Positions 44,957 through 52,307 of a stretch of DNA of 58,511 nt are shown piece by piece; position 1 is the first letter of the stretch, and each line of letters begins with the position of its first letter. A program made the position numbers and the translations under genes. The DNA comes from an uncultured Desulfovibrio sp. (lineage in GTDB: Bacteria; Desulfobacterota; Desulfovibrionia; Desulfovibrionales; Desulfovibrionaceae): NCBI RefSeq assembly GCF_944324505.1, contig NZ_CALUWO010000011.1:1-58511 (forward strand), given 5' to 3'. The notes beneath the pieces were generated by a model. That model made no database searches. It was not told the origin of the DNA and saw only the letters and a list, made by a program, of their open reading frames with translations.

Positions 44957-45169
44957 CTACTTGTGGATTTCCAGGCGGAAGTCCGTGCCCTCCGCAGTGG
45001 AGGTCACGCTGAAGCCGCTGTTGCGGGCGGCCCGGCTCACATTTTCGTTGCTGGCGTCATTGTCCACCAGAACGGTGAATGCCGCATCGGGATGGGCCTT
45101 GACCGCGTTGAGAAAAAGCAGCACCGGCTGCGGGCAGGACAGCCCGCGGGCATCAATGAGTTCAGCCAT
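44957..45169 (-). CDS. yedF: TusA/YedF-like sulfurtransferase or selenium carrier
   Basis: 70 residues. Entire protein is one SirA/TusA fold: MAELIDARGLSCPQPVLLFLNAVK, with the conserved CPQP (CPxP) and the reactive Cys12, ending FRLEIHK. TusA relays persulfide sulfur; YedF, found next to YedE, is linked to selenium metabolism. The long YedF form has a second domain that is absent here. The ATG overlaps the yedE stop, so the two are coupled. Confidence 0.82.
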   Translation of the reverse strand: MAELIDARGLSCPQPVLLFLNAVKAHPDAAFTVLVDNDASNENVSRAARNSGFSVTSTAEGTDFRLEIHK

Positions 45170-46263
45170 TAGGCACCTCGCTTGCAGTTGAAGAATCCGA
45201 TGGCCAGGCAGACGGCCAGACCACCCAGCGCGCCCAGCATGCCATGCGGGCCGATGCCCGTGGCGCTGGACGCCAGGCCGAAGTTGTGCGCCACGGCCGC
45301 GCCCAGGATGAGGCCCACCACAAAGACGGCGGCGTCATTGTCCCCTTCGCCGGCCATGAACAGCTGGCGCCCGGGGCAGCCCCCGGCCAGGGCAAAGGCC
45401 AGACCGGCCGTCACCATGCCAAGGAAGTTCCAGAGCGATTCGGTATGGGCAATGGGCTGGCCGGCCATGCCGGGATGAAAGCCGCCCAGCAGCACGTTCA
45501 GCAGCAGGGCGCAGGCCAGCATGGCCAGCAGGCCCGCGGCCAGGTGCCACTGCCGGAACAGCAGAACGTCACGAATGGCGCCCATGGTGCAGAAGCGGCT
45601 GCGCTGGGCCAGCGCGCCCACCACCAGGCCGGCGGCCAGCGAAAGCAGCACCGGGGCATGGGCCGCGCCCGGTCCCTTGAGCGAATAGAAGAGAACGCCG
45701 CTCTTGTCCTGTCCCGGTATCTGTGGATCCACAAAGAGCAGCACCAGCAGCGCCGCCATGATGCCGGGCAGCACGAGACCGCTGGCCGGGGACTGGCGCT
45801 GGCTGCGGCCCAGCGAAAAGCCCTGGCGGAAGAACAGGGTGCCGATGCCCACGCCCACAATGAGGCCGGCCAGGCCGAAGAGGGCATTGGCGTCGCCGCC
45901 GGCCAGGCGCATGATGACGCGCCACGGGCAGCCCAGGAAGACCAGGGCGCCGATGGCCGCCACCATGCCCAGCAGCAGGCGCACGATGGGCGAGGAGCCG
46001 CCGCGGGCGCGGAATTCGCCGAACAGCAGGGAAGCGCACATGGCCCCCAGCACCATGCCGATGATTTCGGGCCGCAGGTACTGCACAATGGCCGCGCGGT
46101 GCAGGCCGATGGCCCCGGCGATGTCGCGGTTGAAGCAGGCCACACAGATGCCCATGTTGCCGGGGTTGCCGTTTTGCTGCAACAGGATGGCAAGGGCGCC
46201 CAGCACCAGACCGGTGACCACAACGCCCGCTGTGGTGGAGAAGAAATTGGAACCAGCCTTCAT
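45169..46263 (-). CDS. yedE: YedE-type selenium metabolism membrane protein
   Basis: 364 residues, about 10 membrane helices in two YeeE/YedE repeats. Typical motifs: GNPGNMGICVACFNRDIAGAIGLHRA near the N-terminus, ISCxx-equivalent FLGCPWRVIMRLAGGD, AQRSRFCTMGAIRDVLLF, and GGCPGRQLFMAGEGDNDAAVFVVGLILGAAVAHNFGL. The conserved Cys residues line the transport path in thiosulfate-transporting relatives. In this neighbourhood (TusA-like, DUF3343) it belongs to the type annotated as a selenium transporter/FdhT. ATG 46263 has a GGGG site; the 16-residue longer frame is rejected. It is the first gene of the operon, behind a structured leader. Confidence 0.85.
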   Translation of the reverse strand: MKAGSNFFSTTAGVVVTGLVLGALAILLQQNGNPGNMGICVACFNRDIAGAIGLHRAAIVQYLRPEIIGMVLGAMCASLLFGEFRARGGSSPIVRLLLGMVAAIGALVFLGCPWRVIMRLAGGDANALFGLAGLIVGVGIGTLFFRQGFSLGRSQRQSPASGLVLPGIMAALLVLLFVDPQIPGQDKSGVLFYSLKGPGAAHAPVLLSLAAGLVVGALAQRSRFCTMGAIRDVLLFRQWHLAAGLLAMLACALLLNVLLGGFHPGMAGQPIAHTESLWNFLGMVTAGLAFALAGGCPGRQLFMAGEGDNDAAVFVVGLILGAAVAHNFGLASSATGIGPHGMLGALGGLAVCLAIGFFNCKRGA

Positions 46264-46328
46264 GAAACCCCCTTTGATGGTTAGCACACGGCAGCAACCG
46301 TGCGTGCGCACGCCGGAATACCGACAGG

Positions 46329-46386
46329 GGACGAAAGGCGGTCAGAAGGGCCGGAAAACGAAACCGCCGTGCTGACGCTTTCGTCC
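46329..46386 (-). promoter_or_regulatory. Structured leader hairpin upstream of yedE
   Basis: GGACGAAAG (46329-46337) and GTCAG (46341-46345) pair with CTGAC (46372-46376) and CTTTCGTCC (46378-46386), a 14-bp stem with a small 3x1 internal loop and a 26-nt terminal loop, ending 65 nt before the yedE ATG. No T-tract follows, so it is more likely a leader or attenuator element than a simple terminator. A second dyad (TGACG...CGTCA with CCCAC/GTGGG) lies at 46389-46425. Confidence 0.5.
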
Positions 46387-46422
46387 GATGACGCCCCACT
46401 CCGTGGGACGACGGAAAAAACG

Positions 46423-46440
46423 TCAGTTACGAGACGGCAT
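46423..46440 (-). CDS. Possible 5-codon leader ORF upstream of yedE
   Basis: ATG at 46440 encodes M-P-S-R-N and stops at TGA 46423. A perfect-looking GGAGGAAG ribosome binding site sits 5 nt upstream, better than that of many genes here. It precedes the two leader hairpins of yedE, so translation of it could influence their folding. It may be chance. Confidence 0.25.
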   Translation of the reverse strand: MPSRN

Positions 46441-46611
46441 TTGCGCTTCCTCCAGAATTGTGCCGTGCCGGCCGGCCCCACCCTCAGGGCCGGTGCACCG
46501 CAATGGAAATGACCATAAAAAAGAGCGAGAAAACGGTCAAGGGGGGCAGGCAAAAGCGACACGCCGCCATTCCCCGCACGGGCAAAACGGCCCGGCAGAG
46601 GGGGGGCGGCA

Positions 46612-46651
46612 TCAGGCTCGGGACGGCTCCGTCAGGCTCGGGATGGCTCCG
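46612..46651. repeat. Tandem 20-bp duplication across the pyrR stop codon
   Basis: TCAGGCTCGGGACGGCTCCG (46612-46631) is followed immediately by the same unit with one change (46632-46651). On the minus strand each copy encodes EPSRA-stop; only the first reached (46632-46651) is used. Confidence 0.7.
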
Positions 46652-47177
46652 CCTGGGCAAGGCGCACTTCATCCACGCCGTCGCGCTCGTGCAGCAGCAC
46701 GTCCACGCGCTCGCTGCGGCGGGTATCCAGGCGGCGGCCCACATAGTCGGCATGGATGGGCAGCTCGCGGTGGCCGCGGTCCACCAGCACCAGCAGTTCC
46801 ACCACATGCGGCCGGCCGTAGTCCAGCAGGGCTTCCAGGGCGGCGCGGATGGTGCGCCCGGTATAGAGCACGTCATCCACCAGAATGATGGTGCGTCCGT
46901 CCACCGGCAGGGGAATGTGCGAGCGGCCCATGTGGGGCTTGCCCTCGATGCTGGTCCAGTCGTCGCGGTAGAGGTTGATGTCCAGGGTGCCCAGGGGCAC
47001 TTCGCGTCCCAGCTTCTGCGAGAGCAGGGCAGCCAGACGGGCAGCCAGGTCGGCGCCACGGCGCTGAATGCCCACCAGCAGCACCTCGTCGCAGCGGGCA
47101 TGCCGCTCAAGCACCTGGCTGGCCAGGCGGTCCAGGGTGCGGGCGATTTCTTCCTTGTCCAGAATGACTCGGGCCAT
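46632..47177 (-). CDS. pyrR: PyrR bifunctional protein (uracil phosphoribosyltransferase / pyr regulator)
   Basis: 181 residues. Starts MARVILDKEEIARTLDRLASQVLE, with the PRPP loop VDDVLYTGRTIRAALEALLDYGRP that defines the family, and VLLVGIQRRGADLA. It has uracil phosphoribosyltransferase activity and in many bacteria binds pyr mRNA leaders to control pyrimidine genes; no pyr genes are adjacent. ATG 47177 has AGGAGG upstream; the 34-residue longer frame is rejected. The 3' end was recently duplicated by 20 bp. It lies between the yedE operon and the divergent HesB/IscA genes. Confidence 0.92.
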   Translation of the reverse strand: MARVILDKEEIARTLDRLASQVLERHARCDEVLLVGIQRRGADLAARLAALLSQKLGREVPLGTLDINLYRDDWTSIEGKPHMGRSHIPLPVDGRTIILVDDVLYTGRTIRAALEALLDYGRPHVVELLVLVDRGHRELPIHADYVGRRLDTRRSERVDVLLHERDGVDEVRLAQAEPSRA

Positions 47178-47272
47178 GTTGTTTCCTCCTGGTGGCGCGG
47201 ATTGGCGCGATGAATGCGCGGGAAAAATAGCCTTTTTTCCGGCGGTTGAAAAGACGTTTTGCCCCGGGCGCA

Positions 47273-47301
47273 TTGACAAGGGCAGACGGGGGACTTACAT
47301 C
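47273..47301 (+). promoter_or_regulatory. sigma70-like promoter of the HesB/IscA-like gene cluster
   Basis: Consensus TTGACA (47273-47278), a 17-nt spacer, TACATC (47296-47301), 30 nt upstream of the first IscA-like gene. The -10 box is only a partial match. Confidence 0.5.
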
Positions 47302-47330
47302 TGTCACACCCAAACTTTCAGGAGGGAGCC

Positions 47331-47663
47331 ATGCTGACGCTTAGTGAACGGGCTGTCAAAGAACTCAATGCTTTTTTTGCGGACAGGGAACGCTCTGCCA
47401 TTCGCGTTTACCTGACGCCGCCCGCCTGCGCCGGTCAGGAACTGGTGCTGGCGCTGGATACCCCCGATGAAGAAAAAGACCACGTGCTGGAAGTGGAAGG
47501 CTTCCAGTTCTGCGTGGATAAGGAACTCATGGAAGCCATGCAGAGCGTGTCCATCGATCTGACGCCTCTGGGCTTCGAAGTGACCCCTGCCGTGGAACTG
47601 CCTGCCCTGAACAGGGAAGGCAGCTGCGGCAGCTGCTGCGGATCCTGCGGTACCAATCATTAA
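47331..47663 (+). CDS. HesB/IscA-like protein, Cys33 form (first of three)
   Basis: 110 residues. The IscA-like fold is recognisable: LTLSERAVKELNAFFADRERSAIRVYLTPPACAGQELVLAL, then VLEVEGFQFCVDKELMEAMQSVSIDLTPLGFEV. Cys33 is the equivalent of the first conserved IscA cysteine. The canonical C-terminal CGCGxSF is replaced by a Cys-rich tail SCGSCCGSCGTNH. It could hold or deliver Fe-S clusters, Fe or selenium-containing species. AGGAGG lies 6 nt before the ATG. The selenoprotein paralogue starts 25 nt downstream; it is the most divergent of the three. Confidence 0.8.
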   Translation: MLTLSERAVKELNAFFADRERSAIRVYLTPPACAGQELVLALDTPDEEKDHVLEVEGFQFCVDKELMEAMQSVSIDLTPLGFEVTPAVELPALNREGSCGSCCGSCGTNH

Positions 47664-47688
47664 CCACCCCTGATGGGAGAAACCATTC

Positions 47689-48012
47689 ATGATTACTCTG
47701 TCTGATGACGCCCGTCGAGAGCTTGAAGCCTACTTCGACGGCAAGGAACGCAAGACCATGCGTCTTTTTGTGGCGGCCGGGGGCTGAAGCGGCCCCCGCA
47801 TGGCCCTGGCTCTGGATGAGTCCAAAGATTCCGATGAAGTGATTGAAGAAGGTGGCTTCACCTTCTGCATCGACAAGGAACTGCTTGCCCAGGTGAAGAA
47901 GGTATTCATTACCTTTACCTACATGGGCTTTACTGTGGATACAGAACAGCCGCTGCCCGGTACGACAGACGGGGGCAACTGCGGTTCCTGCTCTTCCTGC
48001 GGATCTCATTAA
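47689..48012 (+). CDS. HesB-like selenoprotein (in-frame UGA = selenocysteine 33)
   Basis: 107 residues if UGA 47785-47787 is read as selenocysteine. Before it the frame encodes MITLSDDARRELEAYFDGKE...RLFVAAGG; after it SGPRMALALDESKDSDEV...FTFCIDKELLAQVKKVF...YMGFTVDTEQPLPG and a Cys-rich tail NCGSCSSCGSH. The Cys paralogue at 48255 aligns without gaps across the UGA and has Cys at that position (GGCSGPRMALAL). The HesB-like family is a known bacterial selenoprotein family. A candidate SECIS hairpin follows at 47810-47827. A conventional caller would start at ATG 47800 and lose the first 37 residues. Probable redox or Fe-S/selenium role; the reaction is unknown. GGGAGA precedes the ATG. Confidence 0.9.
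47810..47827 (+). promoter_or_regulatory. Candidate bacterial SECIS element
   Basis: CU-c-UGGA-UGAG-UCCA-a-AG: a stem with a one-base symmetric mismatch and a UGAG apical loop beginning 29 nt after the UGA, with G in loop position 2. This fits the known bacterial SECIS pattern (loop 16-37 nt after UGA, G in the first two loop positions). The Cys paralogue changes UGAG-UCCA to UGAU-GCCA, breaking the top pair. A second stable hairpin, CGGGGG/CCCCCG, encloses the UGA itself (47779-47799). Confidence 0.45.
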
Positions 48013-48174
48013 TCCCTTCTGTCCCGTACGTGCTCAGGCGGAAGCGGAACGGCCGTTTCCGCCGCGTTCTTCGGAAAGCGCGGTCTGTGGTCTGCCGTCT
48101 TGGGCAGGCGAAGACGCCGGACAGGGGGCGGCATGATGCCGGAGCGCAGCTTTCCCGGGCCTTGACAGAGAATG

Positions 48175-48202
48175 CTGCCGCCCCCGTGAGCGGGGGCGGC
48201 AG
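48175..48202. other. Perfect 11-bp GC-rich hairpin between the two HesB-like paralogues
   Basis: CTGCCGCCCCC (48175-48185) pairs with GGGGGCGGCAG (48192-48202) around a 6-nt loop. No T-tract follows, so it may be a processing or stabilising structure rather than a terminator. The rest of the 240-nt gap 48013-48254 holds no gene that I recognise. Confidence 0.5.
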
Positions 48203-48254
48203 GCAATGGTTCTGGCCATATTCCCCGTAACCTCATTGACTGGAGCAACTATCC

Positions 48255-48584
48255 ATGATTACCCTGTCTGATGAAGCCCGCCAGGAGCTTGAAGCCTATT
48301 TCGACGGCAAGGAAAGAAAGACCATCCGCCTTTTTGCCACCGCCGGAGGGTGCAGCGGTCCCCGCATGGCCCTGGCTCTGGATGATGCCAAGGATTCGGA
48401 CGACGTCATCGTGGCAGAGGGCTTTACCTTCTGCATTGACAAGGAACTGCTCGCTCAGGTGAAGAGCGCCTCCATCACCATGACCTACATGGGCTTCACG
48501 GTGGATACGGAAGAACCGCTGCCCGGCGCCATGGAAGGCGGCAGCAGCTGCTGCGGTTCCTGCTCTTCCTGCGGTTCCCACTAG
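48255..48584 (+). CDS. HesB/IscA-like protein, Cys33 paralogue of the selenoprotein
   Basis: 109 residues, close to the preceding selenoprotein in both protein and DNA: MITLSDEARQELEAYFDGKE, TAGGCSGPRMALALDDAKDSDDV, FTFCIDKELLAQVKSASITMTYMGFTVDTEEPLPG. Cys33 replaces the selenocysteine, and Cys70 within FTFCID is shared. The tail SSCCGSCSSCGSH is Cys-rich, again lacking the canonical CGCG motif. The pair arose by recent duplication, leaving a Sec form and a Cys form side by side. GGAGC lies 10 nt before the ATG. Confidence 0.85.
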   Translation: MITLSDEARQELEAYFDGKERKTIRLFATAGGCSGPRMALALDDAKDSDDVIVAEGFTFCIDKELLAQVKSASITMTYMGFTVDTEEPLPGAMEGGSSCCGSCSSCGSH

Positions 48585-48725
48585 TTCTTCCCGCGGAACG
48601 GACGTTTGGGGCGGAGGCGGCCTTGTCGCTTCCGCCATTTCTTTTGTATCCCTGCCGTGGGGGCAGGCATGCCGCCCGTCTGCCATCATGCAGGCGGACT
48701 GCCGGAGAGGGGCGGAAAACGGAGC

Positions 48726-51700
48726 ATGGCATCGGAAAAACTTCTTTCCTTTCTCAAGGCGCCCGCGGGGCAGTGGCAGATGGAGCGCAGCGGTCTGGTC
48801 ACGCGCTGCCGTCTGGCTGCCGAGGCCCTGGCCGAAGGGCGCAGCAGCGTGCTGCTGGCACGCCATCGTGACGAACTGAACGCCGCCCGCGCGCTGGTTT
48901 CCCTTTTTGTCCCGTCGCTTTCCGTGGAGGATCAGCCCCTGGCCCGTCCCCTGTGGGAAAATCCCTGCCTGGCGCTGCCCGGCGGCATTTCCCTGCGACA
49001 GGGGCGCGATGTCTGGGCGCTGCGCATGGCCGTCTTCTACGGCCTGCGGCACAGCGGCGCCCACTGCCTGGTGGCCAGCGCCGAAAGCCTGCTGCTGCGC
49101 TACATGCCCGGAGACTTCTTTGCCGGCAACAGCATCACCCTGACGCGGGGCAGCGATCTTGCCCCGGAACTGGTGCTGGACCAGGCCGTGGAATGGGGCT
49201 ATCAGCGCGTGCCGCTGGTGACCCATCCCGGCGACATGGCCCGGCGCGGGGACATCCTTGACATTTTTCCGGCAGGGTACAGCCGTCCGCTGCGGCTGGA
49301 ATTCTTCGGGGACACCATCGACGAGATGCGCCTTTTTGACGCCGAAAGCCAGCGTTCCCTGCAAACGCTGGACGAGTGTACCCTGTTGCCCGTGCTGCCC
49401 TATACCTGTGCGCCGGCAGATATGCTGCGCTGGCATGAACGCCTGGACGGCCTGTTTGCCGGCGGTCAGCTGAGCGAAAATGCGCACTACAGCCTGGGCA
49501 AGGCCCTGGATGCGGGGCGTCCGGGCATCTTTCCCGGGGTGCTGCATGCGCAGGCCAGCTGTCTGGAAGACTGGCTGCCCCCGGATACCCTGTGGCTGCT
49601 GCCCGGACAGGCGGACAGCCGCGATGCCCTGTGCGCGGCGGAGCGTCAGCTGCGGCAGGCGCTGGAAGGGGAGGATGCGGAACTGTCGCAGCCCGCGTCC
49701 CTGTGCCTGCGCCCCGATGCCGGCAAGGAACCGTGGCATGACGGCTGCCGCATCTTTGCCGAACCGCTGGTCATGGGCGTGGAGGAACAGGGCATTCCCC
49801 TGCCGGAACGCCCCCTGCACAGCTTTACCGATCTCTTTCCGCAGGCCGGCGCCACGGACCGGCCGTGGCAGCATCTTTCGGCGGCGCTCCGGCAGTGGCA
49901 GGGGCAGCGCCGTCAGGTGCTGCTCAGCTTTTCCTCGGCCCGCAGCCGCAGCAAGTTTCTCGCCCTGGCCCGGCAGGACGGCATTCTGCCGGCCCTGCGC
50001 TATGCGCCGGAGCAGCACGGTCTGTTTGCCCTGGTGTCCGGTTTCCGCGGCGGGGCGGAACTGGTCTGGGACAACAGCCTCATCCTGGGCGAGGACATTC
50101 TCTACCCCCGTGCCCAGCGCACGGCGCGGGCGCCGTCCCGGGCCTTCAAGGGCATGGACAGCTTTGATGATCTCAAGGCCGGGGACCTGCTGGTGCACCG
50201 GGATTACGGCATAGGGCGCTTTGCCGGTCTGGAGCATCTCGAGCGCAACGGCACGGGCAATGACTTTCTGCTAGTGGAGTATTCCGGCAGGGACAAGCTC
50301 TATGTGCCGGTGGACAGGCTGTCGCTGGTGCAGCGCTTCAAGGGCGGCGACGGCCCGGAACCGACCCTGGACAGGCTGGGAGGCGCCGGCTGGAGTTCCG
50401 GCCGGGAAAAGGCCCGCAAGGCCATTGAAAAAATTGCCGCCGATCTGGTGGAAATGTATGCCTACCGCAAGGTGGCCAAGGGCTTTCGCTATGACCCGCC
50501 GGGCGAGCTGTACCGCGAGTTCGAGGCCACCTTCGGCTTTGAGGAAACGCCGGACCAGGCCCGGGCCATTCAGGATGTGCTGGACGACATGGACCGGCCC
50601 GAACCCATGGACCGCCTCATCTGCGGCGACGTGGGCTTCGGCAAGACAGAAGTGGCCCTGCGCGCCGCCTTTCGCGCCGCTTCCGAAGGCCGGCAGGTGG
50701 CCATGCTCTGTCCCACCACCGTCCTGGCCGAGCAGCACTTCCAGACCTTCCGGGCGCGTCTGGCCGGTTTTCCGGTCCATGTGGGCCTGCTCAGCCGCTT
50801 TGTGTCCCGCGCCCGCATCAAGGAAACCCTGGCCGCGGCGGCGGCCGGGCAGATCGACATTCTCATCGGGACGCACCGCCTGCTGTCGTCCGACGTGAAG
50901 CTGCCCAATCTGGCCCTGCTCATTCTGGACGAGGAGCAGCGCTTCGGCGTGCGCCACAAGGAAAAGCTCAAGGCCCTCAAGAAAAATGTGGACGTGCTGA
51001 CCCTGACGGCCACGCCCATTCCCCGCACGTTGCAGCTGTCCATGTCGGGTATACGGGACCTGTCGGTCATTGAAACCGCCCCGCAGGAACGCAAGCCTGT
51101 GGCCACGGCGGTGCTGCAACGGGATGATGCCCTGCTGCGCCAGGTGCTGGAACGCGAAATCGCCCGCGAGGGGCAGGTGTTCTGGGTCTACAACCGGGTG
51201 CAGGGGCTGGAGCGCGTGGTGGACTATGTGCGGCGCCTGGTGCCGTCCGCCCGCGTGGGCATGGCGCACGGGCAGATGGGCGAGGTCGCCCTGGAAGAGA
51301 ACATGCACAAGTTCTGGCACGGCGAACTGGATGTGCTGGTCTGCACGGCCATTGTGGAATCGGGTCTGGACTTTCCCCGCGCCAATACGCTCATTGTGGA
51401 CCAGGCACAGATGTTCGGCCTGGGGCAGCTCTATCAGCTGCGCGGCCGCGTGGGCCGCAGCGACAGGCAGGCCTATGCCTTTTTCGTGGTGCCCGATGCC
51501 GAGCATCTGTCCCAGGAGGCGGGCGAACGCCTGCGCATCATCATGGACATGGACTATCTGGGCGCCGGTTTCCAGGTGGCCATGGAAGACCTGCGCCTGC
51601 GCGGCGCGGGTAATATCCTGGGCGAAGTGCAGTCCGGTCACATGGCCCGCGTGGGGCTGGACCTGTATCTGGAAATGCTGGAAGAGGCCGTGGCGCGTCT

Positions 51701-52241
51701 CAAGGGCACGCCGGCCGCACTGCCCCAGGAAACGGAACTGAATATCGGCCTGCCGGCCCATATCCCGCAGTCCTATATAGAGGATGGGCGCGAGCGCCTG
51801 CGCTGCTATAAGACCTTGTCCTCGGCCGTGGACGGCGCCGCGCGCGAAGAGGCGGCCCTGGCCCTGCGCGATCGTTTCGGCCCCTTTCCGCCGGAACTGG
51901 AAAACTTCCTGGCCGTGCTGGACTTCAAGCAGTTTCTGGGCACCCTTCAGGTGCAGCGGGCCGATATTACGGCCGATCATGTGAAGCTGGTGTGGGCAGA
52001 CGGGCAGACGGCCGTTTCGCCGGAACGGCTGGTGGCCCTGGGCACGTCCACACCAGGCGCACGCCTGCTGCCGCCGGCCGGCCTGTATTATCCCTTGCCG
52101 CGTTCCGGCAGCGTGGGCGACGGTCTGCGCGCGGTGCGCGCGGCACTGGAAACGGCCCGCCTGCCCGGCGCTTCGGGGCAGGGGGCGGACACACCGGCGG
52201 CCGGAGCCGCCTGTCCTGCCGGGAGGGGCGGGGCACGGTGA
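48726..52241 (+). CDS. mfd: Transcription-repair coupling factor Mfd
   Basis: 1171 residues, normal length. Order: UvrB-homology region (about 20-330), RNA polymerase-interacting CarD-like domain (DLKAGDLLVHRDYGIGRFAGLEHLERNGTGNDFLLVEYSGRDKLYVPVDRLSLVQ), RecG-like motor with GDVGFGKTEVALRAAF (Walker A), LLILDEEQRFGV (DEEQ), TLTATPIPRTLQLSMSGIRD, IVESGLDFPRANTLIV and the translocation motif region QLYQLRGRVGRS, then a C-terminal UvrA-binding domain. It removes stalled RNA polymerase and recruits UvrA. The ATG at 48726 (MASEKLL) is where family similarity starts; the upstream in-frame ATG at 48606 is rejected. The 66-residue region after the HesB genes has no gene. Confidence 0.95.
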   Translation: MASEKLLSFLKAPAGQWQMERSGLVTRCRLAAEALAEGRSSVLLARHRDELNAARALVSLFVPSLSVEDQPLARPLWENPCLALPGGISLRQGRDVWALRMAVFYGLRHSGAHCLVASAESLLLRYMPGDFFAGNSITLTRGSDLAPELVLDQAVEWGYQRVPLVTHPGDMARRGDILDIFPAGYSRPLRLEFFGDTIDEMRLFDAESQRSLQTLDECTLLPVLPYTCAPADMLRWHERLDGLFAGGQLSENAHYSLGKALDAGRPGIFPGVLHAQASCLEDWLPPDTLWLLPGQADSRDALCAAERQLRQALEGEDAELSQPASLCLRPDAGKEPWHDGCRIFAEPLVMGVEEQGIPLPERPLHSFTDLFPQAGATDRPWQHLSAALRQWQGQRRQVLLSFSSARSRSKFLALARQDGILPALRYAPEQHGLFALVSGFRGGAELVWDNSLILGEDILYPRAQRTARAPSRAFKGMDSFDDLKAGDLLVHRDYGIGRFAGLEHLERNGTGNDFLLVEYSGRDKLYVPVDRLSLVQRFKGGDGPEPTLDRLGGAGWSSGREKARKAIEKIAADLVEMYAYRKVAKGFRYDPPGELYREFEATFGFEETPDQARAIQDVLDDMDRPEPMDRLICGDVGFGKTEVALRAAFRAASEGRQVAMLCPTTVLAEQHFQTFRARLAGFPVHVGLLSRFVSRARIKETLAAAAAGQIDILIGTHRLLSSDVKLPNLALLILDEEQRFGVRHKEKLKALKKNVDVLTLTATPIPRTLQLSMSGIRDLSVIETAPQERKPVATAVLQRDDALLRQVLEREIAREGQVFWVYNRVQGLERVVDYVRRLVPSARVGMAHGQMGEVALEENMHKFWHGELDVLVCTAIVESGLDFPRANTLIVDQAQMFGLGQLYQLRGRVGRSDRQAYAFFVVPDAEHLSQEAGERLRIIMDMDYLGAGFQVAMEDLRLRGAGNILGEVQSGHMARVGLDLYLEMLEEAVARLKGTPAALPQETELNIGLPAHIPQSYIEDGRERLRCYKTLSSAVDGAAREEAALALRDRFGPFPPELENFLAVLDFKQFLGTLQVQRADITADHVKLVWADGQTAVSPERLVALGTSTPGARLLPPAGLYYPLPRSGSVGDGLRAVRAALETARLPGASGQGADTPAAGAACPAGRGGAR

Positions 52242-52307
52242 TTGCAACTTGCCGCCTTTTGGACTACTTCTGAAAAAATTATGCCATTTACCAGCGGGGG
52301 AAATACC

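Noticed and set aside
47785..47787. UGA as a simple nonsense mutation or sequencing error making a pseudogene
   Set aside because: Reading frame, codon use and protein similarity continue perfectly on both sides, the position is the reactive Cys of the paralogues, and the HesB-like family is known to use Sec. Still conditional on Sec machinery in the genome.
48163..48190. TTGACA at 48163 as a promoter of the third HesB-like gene
   Set aside because: No acceptable -10 box at 16-19 nt; the downstream sequence is the GC-rich hairpin.
48249..50237. 662-residue minus-strand frame over the HesB-like gene and the mfd 5' end
   Set aside because: Antisense shadow; mfd and the HesB-like genes are certain on the plus strand.
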